Assembly: GCA_018657655.1 (NCBI GenBank)
Contig: JABHWQ010000430.1
Coordinates: 1 to 7,939, forward strand
Reading direction: 5' to 3'
Origin: Chloroflexota bacterium
Lineage (GTDB): Bacteria > Chloroflexota > Dehalococcoidia > SZUA-161 > SpSt-899
DNA: 7,939 nucleotides
The notes under the pieces were generated by a model, which was given only the letters and a program-made list of their open reading frames with translations, was not told the origin of the DNA and made no database searches. A program made the position numbers and the translations under genes. Below are positions 1 to 6,900 of this stretch, piece after piece. The first letter of the stretch is position 1; every line of letters starts with the position of its first letter.

Positions 1-56
1 ATGAGGAATACCTCATCCTTCGTGAGAGTGACATTCAGGCCAAGAGGAACAAATAG
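1..56 (+). CDS. groES: GroES co-chaperonin, 3' end only (partial)
   Basis: This is the last part of a co-chaperonin 10 gene, too short for a normal ORF search. Reading from base 3 gives EEYLILRESDIQAKRNK followed by TAG at 54-56. The EYLILRESDI core is the typical C-terminal strand of GroES/Cpn10, where E. coli-type proteins end near ESDILAIVE. The rest of the gene lies left of the window. The tail after the SDI core (QAKRNK) is basic and slightly longer than in the E. coli protein. GroES forms the heptameric lid that caps the GroEL cavity in the cytosol. The stop codon overlaps the groEL Shine-Dalgarno sequence and only 11 bases separate the two genes, so they are surely one operon. Any heat-shock promoter or CIRCE operator would lie upstream, outside the window. 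Confidence 0.93.
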   Translation, partial: EEYLILRESDIQAKRNK

Positions 57-62
57 GAGGGG
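55..62 (+). promoter_or_regulatory. groEL ribosome binding site
   Basis: AGGAGGGG is a near-perfect Shine-Dalgarno sequence whose AGGAGG core ends 7 bases before the groEL ATG. Its first two bases are the last two of the groES TAG stop, so ribosomes ending groES translation arrive directly on the groEL initiation site. This suggests translational coupling that would help balance the two subunits. Confidence 0.9.
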
Positions 63-67
63 CAGCA

Positions 68-1705
68 ATGGCAAAACAGATTATTTACAGCGAAAATGCA
101 CGACATTCCCTTATAAGAGGGGTAGATGCCATGGTCAACGCCATGAAGGTCACACTTGGGCCTAAGGGGCGACCTGTGGCTTTGGACAAGAAGTTTGGTC
201 CTCCTGCGGTAGTCGATGATGGCGTAAGTATCGCTAAGGAAATCGAGCTTGAGGATCCCTTCGAGAACATGGGAGCCCAACTGGTTAAGGAAGCTGCGAC
301 CAAGACAAACGATGCCTGTGGTGATGGCACAACCAGTTCCAGCGTTCTGGCACAAGACATAGTCCATGGCGGAATGAAAAACATTGCTGCCGGTACCAAC
401 CCTATGGCGCTCAAGCGTGGCATACAAAAGGCCACCGATGCAGTTGTTGAAGAACTGAAGAAGATTTCCACCGAAGTGAAAGGCAAAGAGCAAGTTGCTC
501 AGATTGCTACCGTTTCTTCCCGGGATGACGAGATCGGCAATCTCATTGCCGATGTAATGGAGAAAGTCGGTAAAGATGGTGTGATTACCGTGGAAGAAGG
601 TAAAGGCCTTAGATTCGAAACCGAGTTTGTTGAGGGAATGAAATTCGACCGTGGTTATATCAGTCCTTATTTCATCACCAACACGGACCGCATGGAAAGC
701 GTGATTGAAGATCCGTACATTCTCATTACCGATAAGAAAATATCAGCCATTTCCGATCTTCTTCCGGCTCTGGAAAAAATCCTCCAGGTAGGCAAGAACG
801 TTGTTATTCTATCTGAGGATGTTGATGGTGAACCGCTTGCTACCCTGGTGGTTAACAAGCTGCGCGGTACCATTAATTGCCTGGCTGTCAAAGCCCCCGG
901 ATTTGGTGATCGTCGAAAAGCTATGCTTGAGGATATTGCGATCCTGACCGGTGGACAGGTAATAAGTGAAGAGGTAGGCCGAAAGCTGGAGTCAGTGGGC
1001 GTGGAAGACCTTGGCCGGGCGAGAAGAGTGGTTGCCGATAAGGATAACTGCACCATCGTCGAAGGTAAAGGCACGGATGCAGATATCACTGCTCGGATCA
1101 AGCAGATCAGAACTCAGATCGATGAAACCACTTCCGATTTCGACCGCGAGAAACTGCAAGAACGGCTGGCTCGTTTAGCTGGTGGTGTTGCGATATTGAA
1201 GGTCGGAGCTGCCACTGAAGTTGAACTGAAAGAAAAGAAACTTCGAGTAGAAGATGCTCTTTCTGCTACTCGTGCTGCAGTTGAAGAGGGTATTGTTCCT
1301 GGTGGCGGTGTGTCACTCATTAGCTGTATCCCTGCGCTGACCAAACTCAAACTCCCAGGTGATGAAGCTATCGGTGTGGACATCCTCAGGCGTGCGCTTG
1401 AAGAGCCTCTACGCACACTTGCTGAGAACTCAGGTGACGAAGGTTCAGTAGTTGTCAATCATGTCAAGAAAGCCAAGAAAGGTACTGGTTTTGACGCTGC
1501 CAATAACGATTTCGTCAACATGATTGAGGCGGGTATCATTGATCCCACGAAAGTTGTACGTAGTGGACTGGAGAATGCTGCCAGTGTGTCCGTGATGATT
1601 CTCACCACAGAAGCCATGGTTACCGATCTTCCTGATAAGAGCATGCCGATGGGCATGCCTCCGGGAGGAATGGATGGAATGGGTGGAATGGGTGGAATGA
1701 TGTAG
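68..1705 (+). CDS. groEL: GroEL chaperonin (Cpn60, group I)
   Basis: This is the 60-kDa chaperonin, 545 residues, the usual family length. It forms the double-ring ATP-driven folding chamber in the cytosol. The start is fixed by the strong Shine-Dalgarno and by in-frame stops at 2, 23 and 29. The conserved MAKQI start is present. Nucleotide-binding motifs are intact: TLGPKG at 29-34, DDGVSIA at 50-56, GDGTT at 85-89. The residues matching the E. coli ATPase aspartates are Asp51, Asp86 and Asp396 (in RVEDALSATRAAVEEG). The Cpn60 signature AAVEEGIVPGGG lies at 403-414. The protein ends in a Met/Gly-rich tail, the flexible C-terminus that projects into the cavity in many group I chaperonins. Mild oddities are SSS instead of a TAT-like triplet after GDGTT, and a cysteine (Cys84) beside that motif. 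It is co-transcribed with groES and ends at a strong terminator. I see no sign that it is a degenerate paralogue. Confidence 0.99.
   Translation: MAKQIIYSENARHSLIRGVDAMVNAMKVTLGPKGRPVALDKKFGPPAVVDDGVSIAKEIELEDPFENMGAQLVKEAATKTNDACGDGTTSSSVLAQDIVHGGMKNIAAGTNPMALKRGIQKATDAVVEELKKISTEVKGKEQVAQIATVSSRDDEIGNLIADVMEKVGKDGVITVEEGKGLRFETEFVEGMKFDRGYISPYFITNTDRMESVIEDPYILITDKKISAISDLLPALEKILQVGKNVVILSEDVDGEPLATLVVNKLRGTINCLAVKAPGFGDRRKAMLEDIAILTGGQVISEEVGRKLESVGVEDLGRARRVVADKDNCTIVEGKGTDADITARIKQIRTQIDETTSDFDREKLQERLARLAGGVAILKVGAATEVELKEKKLRVEDALSATRAAVEEGIVPGGGVSLISCIPALTKLKLPGDEAIGVDILRRALEEPLRTLAENSGDEGSVVVNHVKKAKKGTGFDAANNDFVNMIEAGIIDPTKVVRSGLENAASVSVMILTTEAMVTDLPDKSMPMGMPPGGMDGMGGMGGMM
1667..1702 (+). 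repeat. Four-unit 9-bp tandem repeat encoding the GroEL GGM tail
   Basis: GGAATG recurs four times at exact 9-base spacing (1667, 1676, 1685, 1694), separated by GAT, GGT and GGT and ending in ATG. It encodes the GMDGMGGMGGMM end of GroEL. The unit is a multiple of three, so slippage would lengthen or shorten the tail without breaking the frame. Confidence 0.85.
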
Positions 1706-1753
1706 GCAATACTGGTGTCAAGAATTATTGACGTGAGTATGTGAGGTAAAAAG

Positions 1754-1785
1754 AAGCGGCGGCACCAAAGAGTGCCGCCGCTTTT
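1754..1785. terminator. Bidirectional intrinsic terminator between groEL and the M16 protease gene
   Basis: A perfect 12-bp stem pairs AAGCGGCGGCAC (1754-1765) with GTGCCGCCGCTT (1772-1783) around the loop CAAAGA. On the plus strand the stem ends in a run of four T (1782-1785). On the minus strand it is followed by TTCTTTTTACC, an even better T-tract. It lies 48 bases after the groEL stop and 15 bases beyond the M16 stop, so it fits a terminator shared by the two convergent genes. Confidence 0.93.
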
Positions 1786-1798
1786 GTATTGGGATATA

Positions 1799-3064
1799 CT
1801 AGAGAGCCAGCAGATCGTTAAGCCGGCTCTCGTTGATGTTTGGCCCGGCAATAGCCAGACTCAGCCCTTTTGAGTGGAACAGATCGTTTGCTACTCTTAC
1901 AAGATCATCAGTAGTAATAGCTTCGACTATTGAGACAACCTCCTCAACCGACCGGATCTTTTGGATCAAAAGTTCCTGGCTGGCGATCCACCCGGAAACG
2001 CTCCTGCTGTCTTCCATCCGGAGTACCAGTCGGCCTTTAACCATCTCTTTAGCCTTGGAAAGTTCCAATTCAGGGATGGTTGTATGTTTGAGCTGCGAAA
2101 GTTCGTTCAAGACAGCCCCAATAGTCGCTTCGACATTATTGGGGCCGACTCCTGCATAAACGGTGAGTGCTCCGGAATCAAAGAAATGGCTTACGTAGCT
2201 ATGTATATCGTAAGCCAAGCCCTTGTTTTCCCGGATCTCTCTGAAGAGTCTACAGCTCATCCCTTCTCCCAGGATGACATTGATGATATCGAATATAAAT
2301 CGATCCGGGTGTTCACTTGAAGGTCCTCTCAGGGCTAGGCATATATGCGATTGTTCTGTATCCCGATGATCCGCGATTATCCTAGGAATATCCTGATTAT
2401 TCTGGGCAGGGAACCACGTGGTTGGGTTTCCATCCGTCCAATCGCCAAAAAGCCGGTTTGCGATGGTAACCACTTCATCATGGTGTACATCACCGGCAAC
2501 GGATACCACCGTGTTGCTGGGACCGTACTGACATTTCCAGTAATCGATCAGCATCTGATGAGTACATGCCAGGACCGTTTCTTTGCTACCGGCAACATCT
2601 CGTCCCAGTGGCTGGTCCGGCCAAACGATTTCGTCAATTAACAGGTTTACCCTCTGTTGAGGGGAGTCCATGCTCATATTGATTTCTTCGATAATGACCT
2701 GGCGCTCTTTTTCAGCTTCAACCGGATCGAATTTGGAATTGAGGACCATATCTGCCAGAACGTCCAAAGCCAGTTCCAAATGGGAATTCATGGCTTTTAT
2801 CCAGTAGACGGTCAACTCCTTATCGGTACCACCATTGAGGACACCGCCTATACCTTCTATGGTCTCTGCAATGGTATTTGATGTTGGCCGTTGCTGGGTT
2901 CCTTTGAATAAAAGATGTTCTACAAAATGAGATATTCCTGACTTTTCACCGGATTCGTAGCGGGAACCGGCCCCAATAAACACATTAACGCTCACCGAGC
3001 GGACATGGGGCATATTGCTGGTCAGGATGCGCAGCCCATTTGGCAGGACGGTTTTTTGATACAC
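1799..3064 (-). CDS. M16 family zinc metallopeptidase (insulinase/processing-peptidase type)
   Basis: This is a single-unit M16B peptidase of 421 residues from the chosen GTG start, the usual size for bacterial homologues of mitochondrial processing peptidase. The inverted zinc motif HFVEH lies at residues 46-50: His46 and His50 bind zinc and Glu49 is the catalytic base. The third ligand is probably Glu127 in the VIIEEI segment, about 76 residues later, as in pitrilysin. The C-terminal M16 domain is visible from about residue 170, with GPSNTVVSVAGDV and the GEGMSCRLFREIRENKGLAY segment near 266-285. No signal peptide or membrane segment is seen, so it is probably cytosolic and cuts peptides or unfolded segments; the substrate is unknown. 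I chose GTG at 3064 over an upstream TTG at 3094 because AGAGG lies 7 bases ahead of it and the protein then starts MYQKTVLPNGL, a typical M16 start. The TTG would add ten residues and lacks a good Shine-Dalgarno. It stands alone on its strand. Confidence 0.95.
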   Translation of the reverse strand: MYQKTVLPNGLRILTSNMPHVRSVSVNVFIGAGSRYESGEKSGISHFVEHLLFKGTQQRPTSNTIAETIEGIGGVLNGGTDKELTVYWIKAMNSHLELALDVLADMVLNSKFDPVEAEKERQVIIEEINMSMDSPQQRVNLLIDEIVWPDQPLGRDVAGSKETVLACTHQMLIDYWKCQYGPSNTVVSVAGDVHHDEVVTIANRLFGDWTDGNPTTWFPAQNNQDIPRIIADHRDTEQSHICLALRGPSSEHPDRFIFDIINVILGEGMSCRLFREIRENKGLAYDIHSYVSHFFDSGALTVYAGVGPNNVEATIGAVLNELSQLKHTTIPELELSKAKEMVKGRLVLRMEDSRSVSGWIASQELLIQKIRSVEEVVSIVEAITTDDLVRVANDLFHSKGLSLAIAGPNINESRLNDLLAL

Positions 3065-3071
3065 TATATAG

Positions 3072-3076
3072 CCTCT
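3072..3076 (-). promoter_or_regulatory. Ribosome binding site that decides the M16 protease start
   Basis: On the minus strand AGAGG (within AAAAGAGG) sits 7 bases before GTG at 3064. The alternative TTG at 3094 has no comparable purine-rich site, so this element favours the shorter protein. Confidence 0.65.
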
Positions 3077-3114
3077 TTTCGAACGATTGGGCAATAACTG
3101 ATTGCCACTGCTCG

Positions 3115-3143
3115 ATTGTAGTTCAGGGTATTGATAGTGTCAA
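3115..3143 (-). promoter_or_regulatory. Predicted sigma-70-type promoter of the M16 protease gene
   Basis: On the minus strand a perfect TTGACA -35 box (3143-3138) and a TACAAT -10 box (3120-3115, five of six matches) are separated by exactly 17 bases. Transcription would start near 3108, giving a leader of about 45 bases to the GTG at 3064. It is the best promoter in the window and overlaps a candidate promoter facing the other way. Confidence 0.8.
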
Positions 3144-3158
3144 ATTTGAGTGTACACT
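3131..3158 (+). promoter_or_regulatory. Candidate promoter of the histidine kinase gene
   Basis: TTGATA (3131-3136, five of six) and TACACT (3153-3158, four of six) are separated by 16 bases and face the kinase gene, with a start near 3165 and a leader of about 180 bases. The minus-strand -35 box of the protease promoter lies inside its spacer, so polymerase could not hold both at once. An alternative is the perfect TATAAT at 3208-3213, but no recognisable -35 box is found at the right distance from it. I see nothing else firm in 3159-3345 beyond a weak 5-bp inverted repeat, TAGGG/CCCTA, at 3178-3194. Confidence 0.45.
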
Positions 3159-3345
3159 GGATTTAGACCGTCAAAAATAGGGCTATAAACCCTACTTGGT
3201 CATGCTGTATAATAGGAAATCTACCTTGTGAGCGAATGATACCTTGACTGTTCATAGAATTCATTCCCGCGAGGCGATTATATCCCTTTGATTCATGACA
3301 TAGTGTAATTGTGCGCAAGAATACTAAACGGAATATCGCGGACGA

Positions 3346-6300
3346 ATGGACAAATCAACACTTGATCTAATAGAAATTATTCAATTCATTGAAAATGTAT
3401 CCACCAAAATACACGGCTTGCGAGATGGGGCTGAAATCTTCAAAGTTGTTAATGAAGAGTTTTCGCAATCAAATCACTACGTCGCCTCAATCCTTCTGCT
3501 AGTTGACAACGGCTCATCGCTCAAAGTTCTTCAATCATCCTTGGGTGTAGGTGTGTTGAGGGCTATGGAAAAGACGGTCGGGATGGTGGCGTCCCCGTAT
3601 AAGATCGATTTGAGCAAGTCGAGTATCTTCAGAAGAGTCGCTAAAGACGGGGAAACCGTACAGGCTACTGACAATGACATCTTAGATGAGATATTTCCGC
3701 AGCCTTTGGCTGGATTGTTAGTCAAGGTTATGGGGATTGGTAAGGAACCTTCGATCATCACTCCTATACGTCGGCATGGAGAGATCATTGGTGTCATGAC
3801 GATGACTTCCCCCAGACTTGTCGAGCTTTTTATCCCCTCTGTAAGGAATCTTGCCGGACATATCTCCATTGCGCTGGAACTGGCCGATGAATACACTGAA
3901 CGTAGGCAAGTGGAAGATACGCTCAAAGAAAGTGAAGGGAAGTACCGGGCTATAATTGAAAATGCTGGCACTCCGATAACCTACTATGATTTGGAAGGCC
4001 GTTTTTTGTTAATAAATACCATCGGAGCTGCGAATCTTGGTGGAGTGCCAGATGACTTTGTTGGAAAAACTCTTCACGATGTTGTCCCTGGGGTAGCTGC
4101 TCCTGCTATGAAGAGAATAGGGAAAATCGCCCTATCACGTGTGGGGAAAGAATATGAAGACTTCGTGGAGTACTCCTCATGCGGATATTGGCTCAGATCA
4201 AGCATGCAACCTGTAAGAGATGCGAGAGGGGAGATAAACGCTATTCAGGTTATTTCTCAGGATATCACCGAACGCAAGCGTGTCGAGGAAGCTCTCAGAG
4301 GCAGCCAAGAGAGATTGAAAGAGATATTTGAGAGTGCCAACGATGCTATTCTCTACGTAGATCAATCCGGTATAATTGTTGGTGCAAATCGAAAACTGGA
4401 AGATATATCTGGAAAACGGCGGGAAGAAATACAAGGGAAGAGTTTCTCTGAGCTAGGTTTTCTCGAATCTGAAGACATGGCCGCGTTAGTGAAACAATTT
4501 AGTGATGCAATGGAATCGGGTGAAGTCCAGACCTTGCTTGAATTGGAAACGAGACATAAAAATGGTCACATGGTTTATTTTGAGGCGAGCACGAGCTTAC
4601 GGAGAAATAATGGCAAGGTTGGAGGGGCCCTGGTTATTCTACGGAACATCACTGAGCGTAAAGAGGCAGAACAACGGCTAAGAGATAGCGAACGACGGTT
4701 CCGAGCGCTTATAGAAAACGCTGCTGACGCAATTACGCTACTGATGCCAGATGGCACCATTTTCTATCAAAGTCCATCTATCGAACGCATAGCCGGTTAT
4801 AAACCAAACGACGTCATAGGTACTTCCATGGATCAATACCTTCATCCGGATGATCTGCCTGCTGTGATAGACAAATTTGCACATGTTGGTAGTACACTGG
4901 GAGCAATTGAATCCCTGGAGGTGAGGCTCAAACGTATCGATGGGACCTGGTGTTGGGTGGAGGGGGTTGCGAATAACCTTCTCGATGAGCCCGGGGTTCG
5001 AGCAATTGTCTGCAATTACCACGATATTACAGAACGAAAGCAGGCCGAGGAGGCGCTCCGGGAATCTGAGGGTAAATGGCGGTCTCTTGCTGAAAATGTA
5101 CCGGAGATCATTACCACTGTGAACCGTGATGGCATAATTATGTTCGTTAACCATACCGCAGTTGGGGTTTCTCCCGGGAAGGCTATTGGAACGAGCTTTT
5201 ACCGTTATCTAATACCTGAGTATCGTGAGGCTACACGACGAGCTGTAGATCGAGCGTTTCGGACCGGAGAAGCTGCTGGTGAATACGAAGTGCAGGCAAA
5301 CGATGCAAATGGCTCTGCTCAGTGGTATGCATGTCGTGTTGGGCCGGTCAGGCAGGGGGGAGAGGTTGTAGCCGTCAATTTGGTTGCCACGGATGTGACG
5401 GAGAGGAAGAATTCGGAAGAAGAGGTCATGCAACGCAATCGGGAATTGAATGCCCTGAATGCTGTTGCGAGCATTGTGAATCAATCTTTAACGCTTGAAG
5501 AGATACTGAACAACGTATTAGATAAAGTACTGGATATTTTGAATATCAGAAATGTCGGCGTTACTCTAATTGAAACCGAGGCGAAGTCCTCGAAGTTGGA
5601 AGTTCACCGGGGTATTAGCATTGATCTCCTGGAGGCGCTTTCACGGCTCAAAGTCAGTGAAAGCATTGTAGGACGTGTAATTCAGTCAGAAAAACCCATA
5701 TTTTTAAAATGCTTCCCGGATTTGGCTGACTTGATAGGCGGGAAGGCTTATCAGAAAATGGTAGCCGAGGAGCAGCTTAAATCTATTATGTTCGTACCTC
5801 TTCAGGCGAGAGGGAAGGTTCTCGGAGTTATGTATGCTATGACTCACGGGGCTCGAACATTCAGTTCTGAAGAACAAGAACTACTAACCACCATCGGACT
5901 TGAGATCAGCACTGCTGTTGAGAATGCCCAATTGATCGATGAAGCCTCCCGAGCTGAAGCGCTTGAGGAACTTGATCGATTGAGAACTGAGCTCCTGGCC
6001 AGTGTATCTCATGAATTGCGTACTCCATTGACAGTCATCAAAGGCATCGCTGGTACTCTGGTGCAACCGGATGTTGAGTGGGATACCGAGGTGCAGAAGG
6101 ATTTCCTTAAGACCATTAATCTCGAATCAGACAGGCTTACTCACATTGTTGAGGATCTTATGGATATGTCGCAGTTGGAAGCGGGCATAATGAAGATGGA
6201 AAAGAAGCAAGGCAAGATATCCACAATCGTAAACCAGCTCCGTGGCCAATTAAAAACTTTAACGAAGGACCATCGGTTCAAGGCTACTGTGCCAAAAAGT

Positions 6301-6681
6301 TTGCCCGCCATCTATATTGATGAGATACGAATAGGTGAGGTTATTACCAATCTGGTAGAAAATGCTGCTGCTTATTCTGAAAAGGGCACGCGTATACAAC
6401 TGGACGCTGAGAGACTTGCCAAAAATATTGTTGTACACGTTGTCGATCAGGGAATTGGTATTCAGGATGAACACATCGATAAGATCTTTGACCGGTTCTA
6501 TCGGCTAGAGAGCGGTGTGGCTCGCAGGAGAGGCGGTACCGGTTTGGGATTGTCGATCTGCAAAGGAATCGTTGAAGCGCACGATGGGATGATTTGGGTG
6601 GAAAGCAATGATGACAAGGGCTCCAGATTCAGCTTTAGTTTGCCGATTCTCGAGTCTATTGATGATCACAAGCAGGCATAG
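3346..6681 (+). CDS. Soluble multi-PAS/GAF sensor histidine kinase
   Basis: This 1111-residue hybrid-free sensor kinase would sense a cytosolic signal and phosphorylate a response regulator. Domains read as: N-terminal GAF-like (about 10-180), four PAS domains (about 197-312, 322-437, 452-565, 577-688), a second GAF (about 701-862), HisKA (881-947) and HATPase_c (about 991-1099). The phospho-acceptor is His889 in SVSHELRTPL, and HELRT also carries the E-x-x-T pattern linked to phosphatase activity in HisKA kinases. The ATP-binding boxes are complete: N box NLVENA (1002-1007), G1 DQGIGI (1034-1039), F box FDRFYR (1048-1053), G2 GGTGLGLSI (1063-1071). No membrane segment or signal peptide is seen, so it is cytoplasmic, and there is no receiver domain. 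Ligands cannot be read from sequence. The ATG at 3346 is the first start after an in-frame TAA at 3325, but its Shine-Dalgarno is weak (GGA only 3 bases away). The regulator downstream is its probable partner. Confidence 0.97.
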   Translation: MDKSTLDLIEIIQFIENVSTKIHGLRDGAEIFKVVNEEFSQSNHYVASILLLVDNGSSLKVLQSSLGVGVLRAMEKTVGMVASPYKIDLSKSSIFRRVAKDGETVQATDNDILDEIFPQPLAGLLVKVMGIGKEPSIITPIRRHGEIIGVMTMTSPRLVELFIPSVRNLAGHISIALELADEYTERRQVEDTLKESEGKYRAIIENAGTPITYYDLEGRFLLINTIGAANLGGVPDDFVGKTLHDVVPGVAAPAMKRIGKIALSRVGKEYEDFVEYSSCGYWLRSSMQPVRDARGEINAIQVISQDITERKRVEEALRGSQERLKEIFESANDAILYVDQSGIIVGANRKLEDISGKRREEIQGKSFSELGFLESEDMAALVKQFSDAMESGEVQTLLELETRHKNGHMVYFEASTSLRRNNGKVGGALVILRNITERKEAEQRLRDSERRFRALIENAADAITLLMPDGTIFYQSPSIERIAGYKPNDVIGTSMDQYLHPDDLPAVIDKFAHVGSTLGAIESLEVRLKRIDGTWCWVEGVANNLLDEPGVRAIVCNYHDITERKQAEEALRESEGKWRSLAENVPEIITTVNRDGIIMFVNHTAVGVSPGKAIGTSFYRYLIPEYREATRRAVDRAFRTGEAAGEYEVQANDANGSAQWYACRVGPVRQGGEVVAVNLVATDVTERKNSEEEVMQRNRELNALNAVASIVNQSLTLEEILNNVLDKVLDILNIRNVGVTLIETEAKSSKLEVHRGISIDLLEALSRLKVSESIVGRVIQSEKPIFLKCFPDLADLIGGKAYQKMVAEEQLKSIMFVPLQARGKVLGVMYAMTHGARTFSSEEQELLTTIGLEISTAVENAQLIDEASRAEALEELDRLRTELLASVSHELRTPLTVIKGIAGTLVQPDVEWDTEVQKDFLKTINLESDRLTHIVEDLMDMSQLEAGIMKMEKKQGKISTIVNQLRGQLKTLTKDHRFKATVPKSLPAIYIDEIRIGEVITNLVENAAAYSEKGTRIQLDAERLAKNIVVHVVDQGIGIQDEHIDKIFDRFYRLESGVARRRGGTGLGLSICKGIVEAHDGMIWVESNDDKGSRFSFSLPILESIDDHKQA

Positions 6682-6728
6682 TATTGGCTCGATTCCGGTT
6701 GAAAATCGGATTCTGAAGCACACAGATG

Positions 6729-6757
6729 TTGAGATTTTAGAATAATAGGGTTACAAT
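6729..6757 (+). promoter_or_regulatory. Predicted promoter of the response regulator gene
   Basis: TTGAGA (6729-6734) and TACAAT (6752-6757) each match five of six consensus bases and are separated by exactly 17. Transcription would start near 6764, leaving a leader of about 137 bases. It lies after the kinase stop, so the regulator can probably be made apart from read-through of the kinase gene. I found no T-tract terminator between the two genes, so co-transcription remains possible too. Confidence 0.65.
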
Positions 6758-6767
6758 GTCTATCAAA

Positions 6768-6786
6768 GCCTCTCCGAAAGAGGGGC
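6768..6786 (+). other. Short hairpin at the 5' end of the response regulator leader
   Basis: GCCTCTC (6768-6774) pairs with GAGGGGC (6780-6786) through seven pairs including one G-U, closing a CGAAA loop. There is no T-run after it, so it is not a standard terminator. It would sit within a few bases of the predicted transcript start, a position where hairpins can protect mRNA from decay; that role is inference. Confidence 0.45.
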
Positions 6787-6838
6787 GCGAAGCAAAATAC
6801 AACAATTGGACTGATATTACATGTGCAGGGAGCGTTTG

Positions 6839-6856
6839 TTCGAGAAATAGCTCGAA
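6839..6856 (+). other. Inverted repeat upstream of the response regulator
   Basis: TTCGAG (6839-6844) and CTCGAA (6851-6856) form a perfect 6-bp inverted repeat around AAATAG, 30 bases before the Shine-Dalgarno. It could be an mRNA hairpin or a dimer binding site. An octamer overlapping its right arm, TCGAAAAA (6852-6859), recurs at 6894-6901 across the start codon. The role is unknown. Confidence 0.35.
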
Positions 6857-6885
6857 AAAGGACCATGCTCTAATGCCATTTTTAT

Positions 6886-6892
6886 GGGAGGT
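6886..6892 (+). promoter_or_regulatory. Response regulator ribosome binding site
   Basis: GGGAGGT ends 8 bases before the ATG at 6901. It is a strong Shine-Dalgarno, in contrast with the weak one of the kinase gene, which suggests more regulator than kinase is made. Confidence 0.85.
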
Positions 6893-6900
6893 ATCGAAAA

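Noticed and set aside
1..67. CIRCE/HrcA operator for the chaperonin operon
   Set aside because: No TTAGCACTC...GAGTGCTAA-type repeat is visible; it would be expected upstream of groES, outside the window.
35..1458. Long minus-strand open frames antisense to groEL (35-493, 85-486, 667-1101, 1114-1458)
   Set aside because: They mirror the codon bias of a certain groEL gene, overlap one another, and have low-complexity Ser/Thr-rich products with no recognisable domain.
1833..2881. Plus-strand frames inside the M16 protease gene (1833-2159, 1961-2320, 2345-2641, 2657-2881)
   Set aside because: They are shadows of an intact peptidase with a complete HxxEH motif; no family resemblance or consistent ribosome binding sites.
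3064..3094. TTG start at 3094 for the M16 protease
   Set aside because: It lacks a Shine-Dalgarno and adds a basic extension not typical of the family; GTG at 3064 has AGAGG 7 bases upstream.
3178..3194. TAGGG/CCCTA inverted repeat as an operator
   Set aside because: Only 5 bp with a 7-base loop; expected by chance in a window of this size.
6768..6786. Terminator between kinase and response regulator
   Set aside because: The stem is short, contains a G-U pair and is followed by GCGAAGC rather than a T-run.
3531..6866. Minus-strand frames opposite the kinase and the following gap
   Set aside because: Antisense to a full-length kinase with all catalytic boxes. The 6505-6723 and 6666-6866 frames have no recognisable product.
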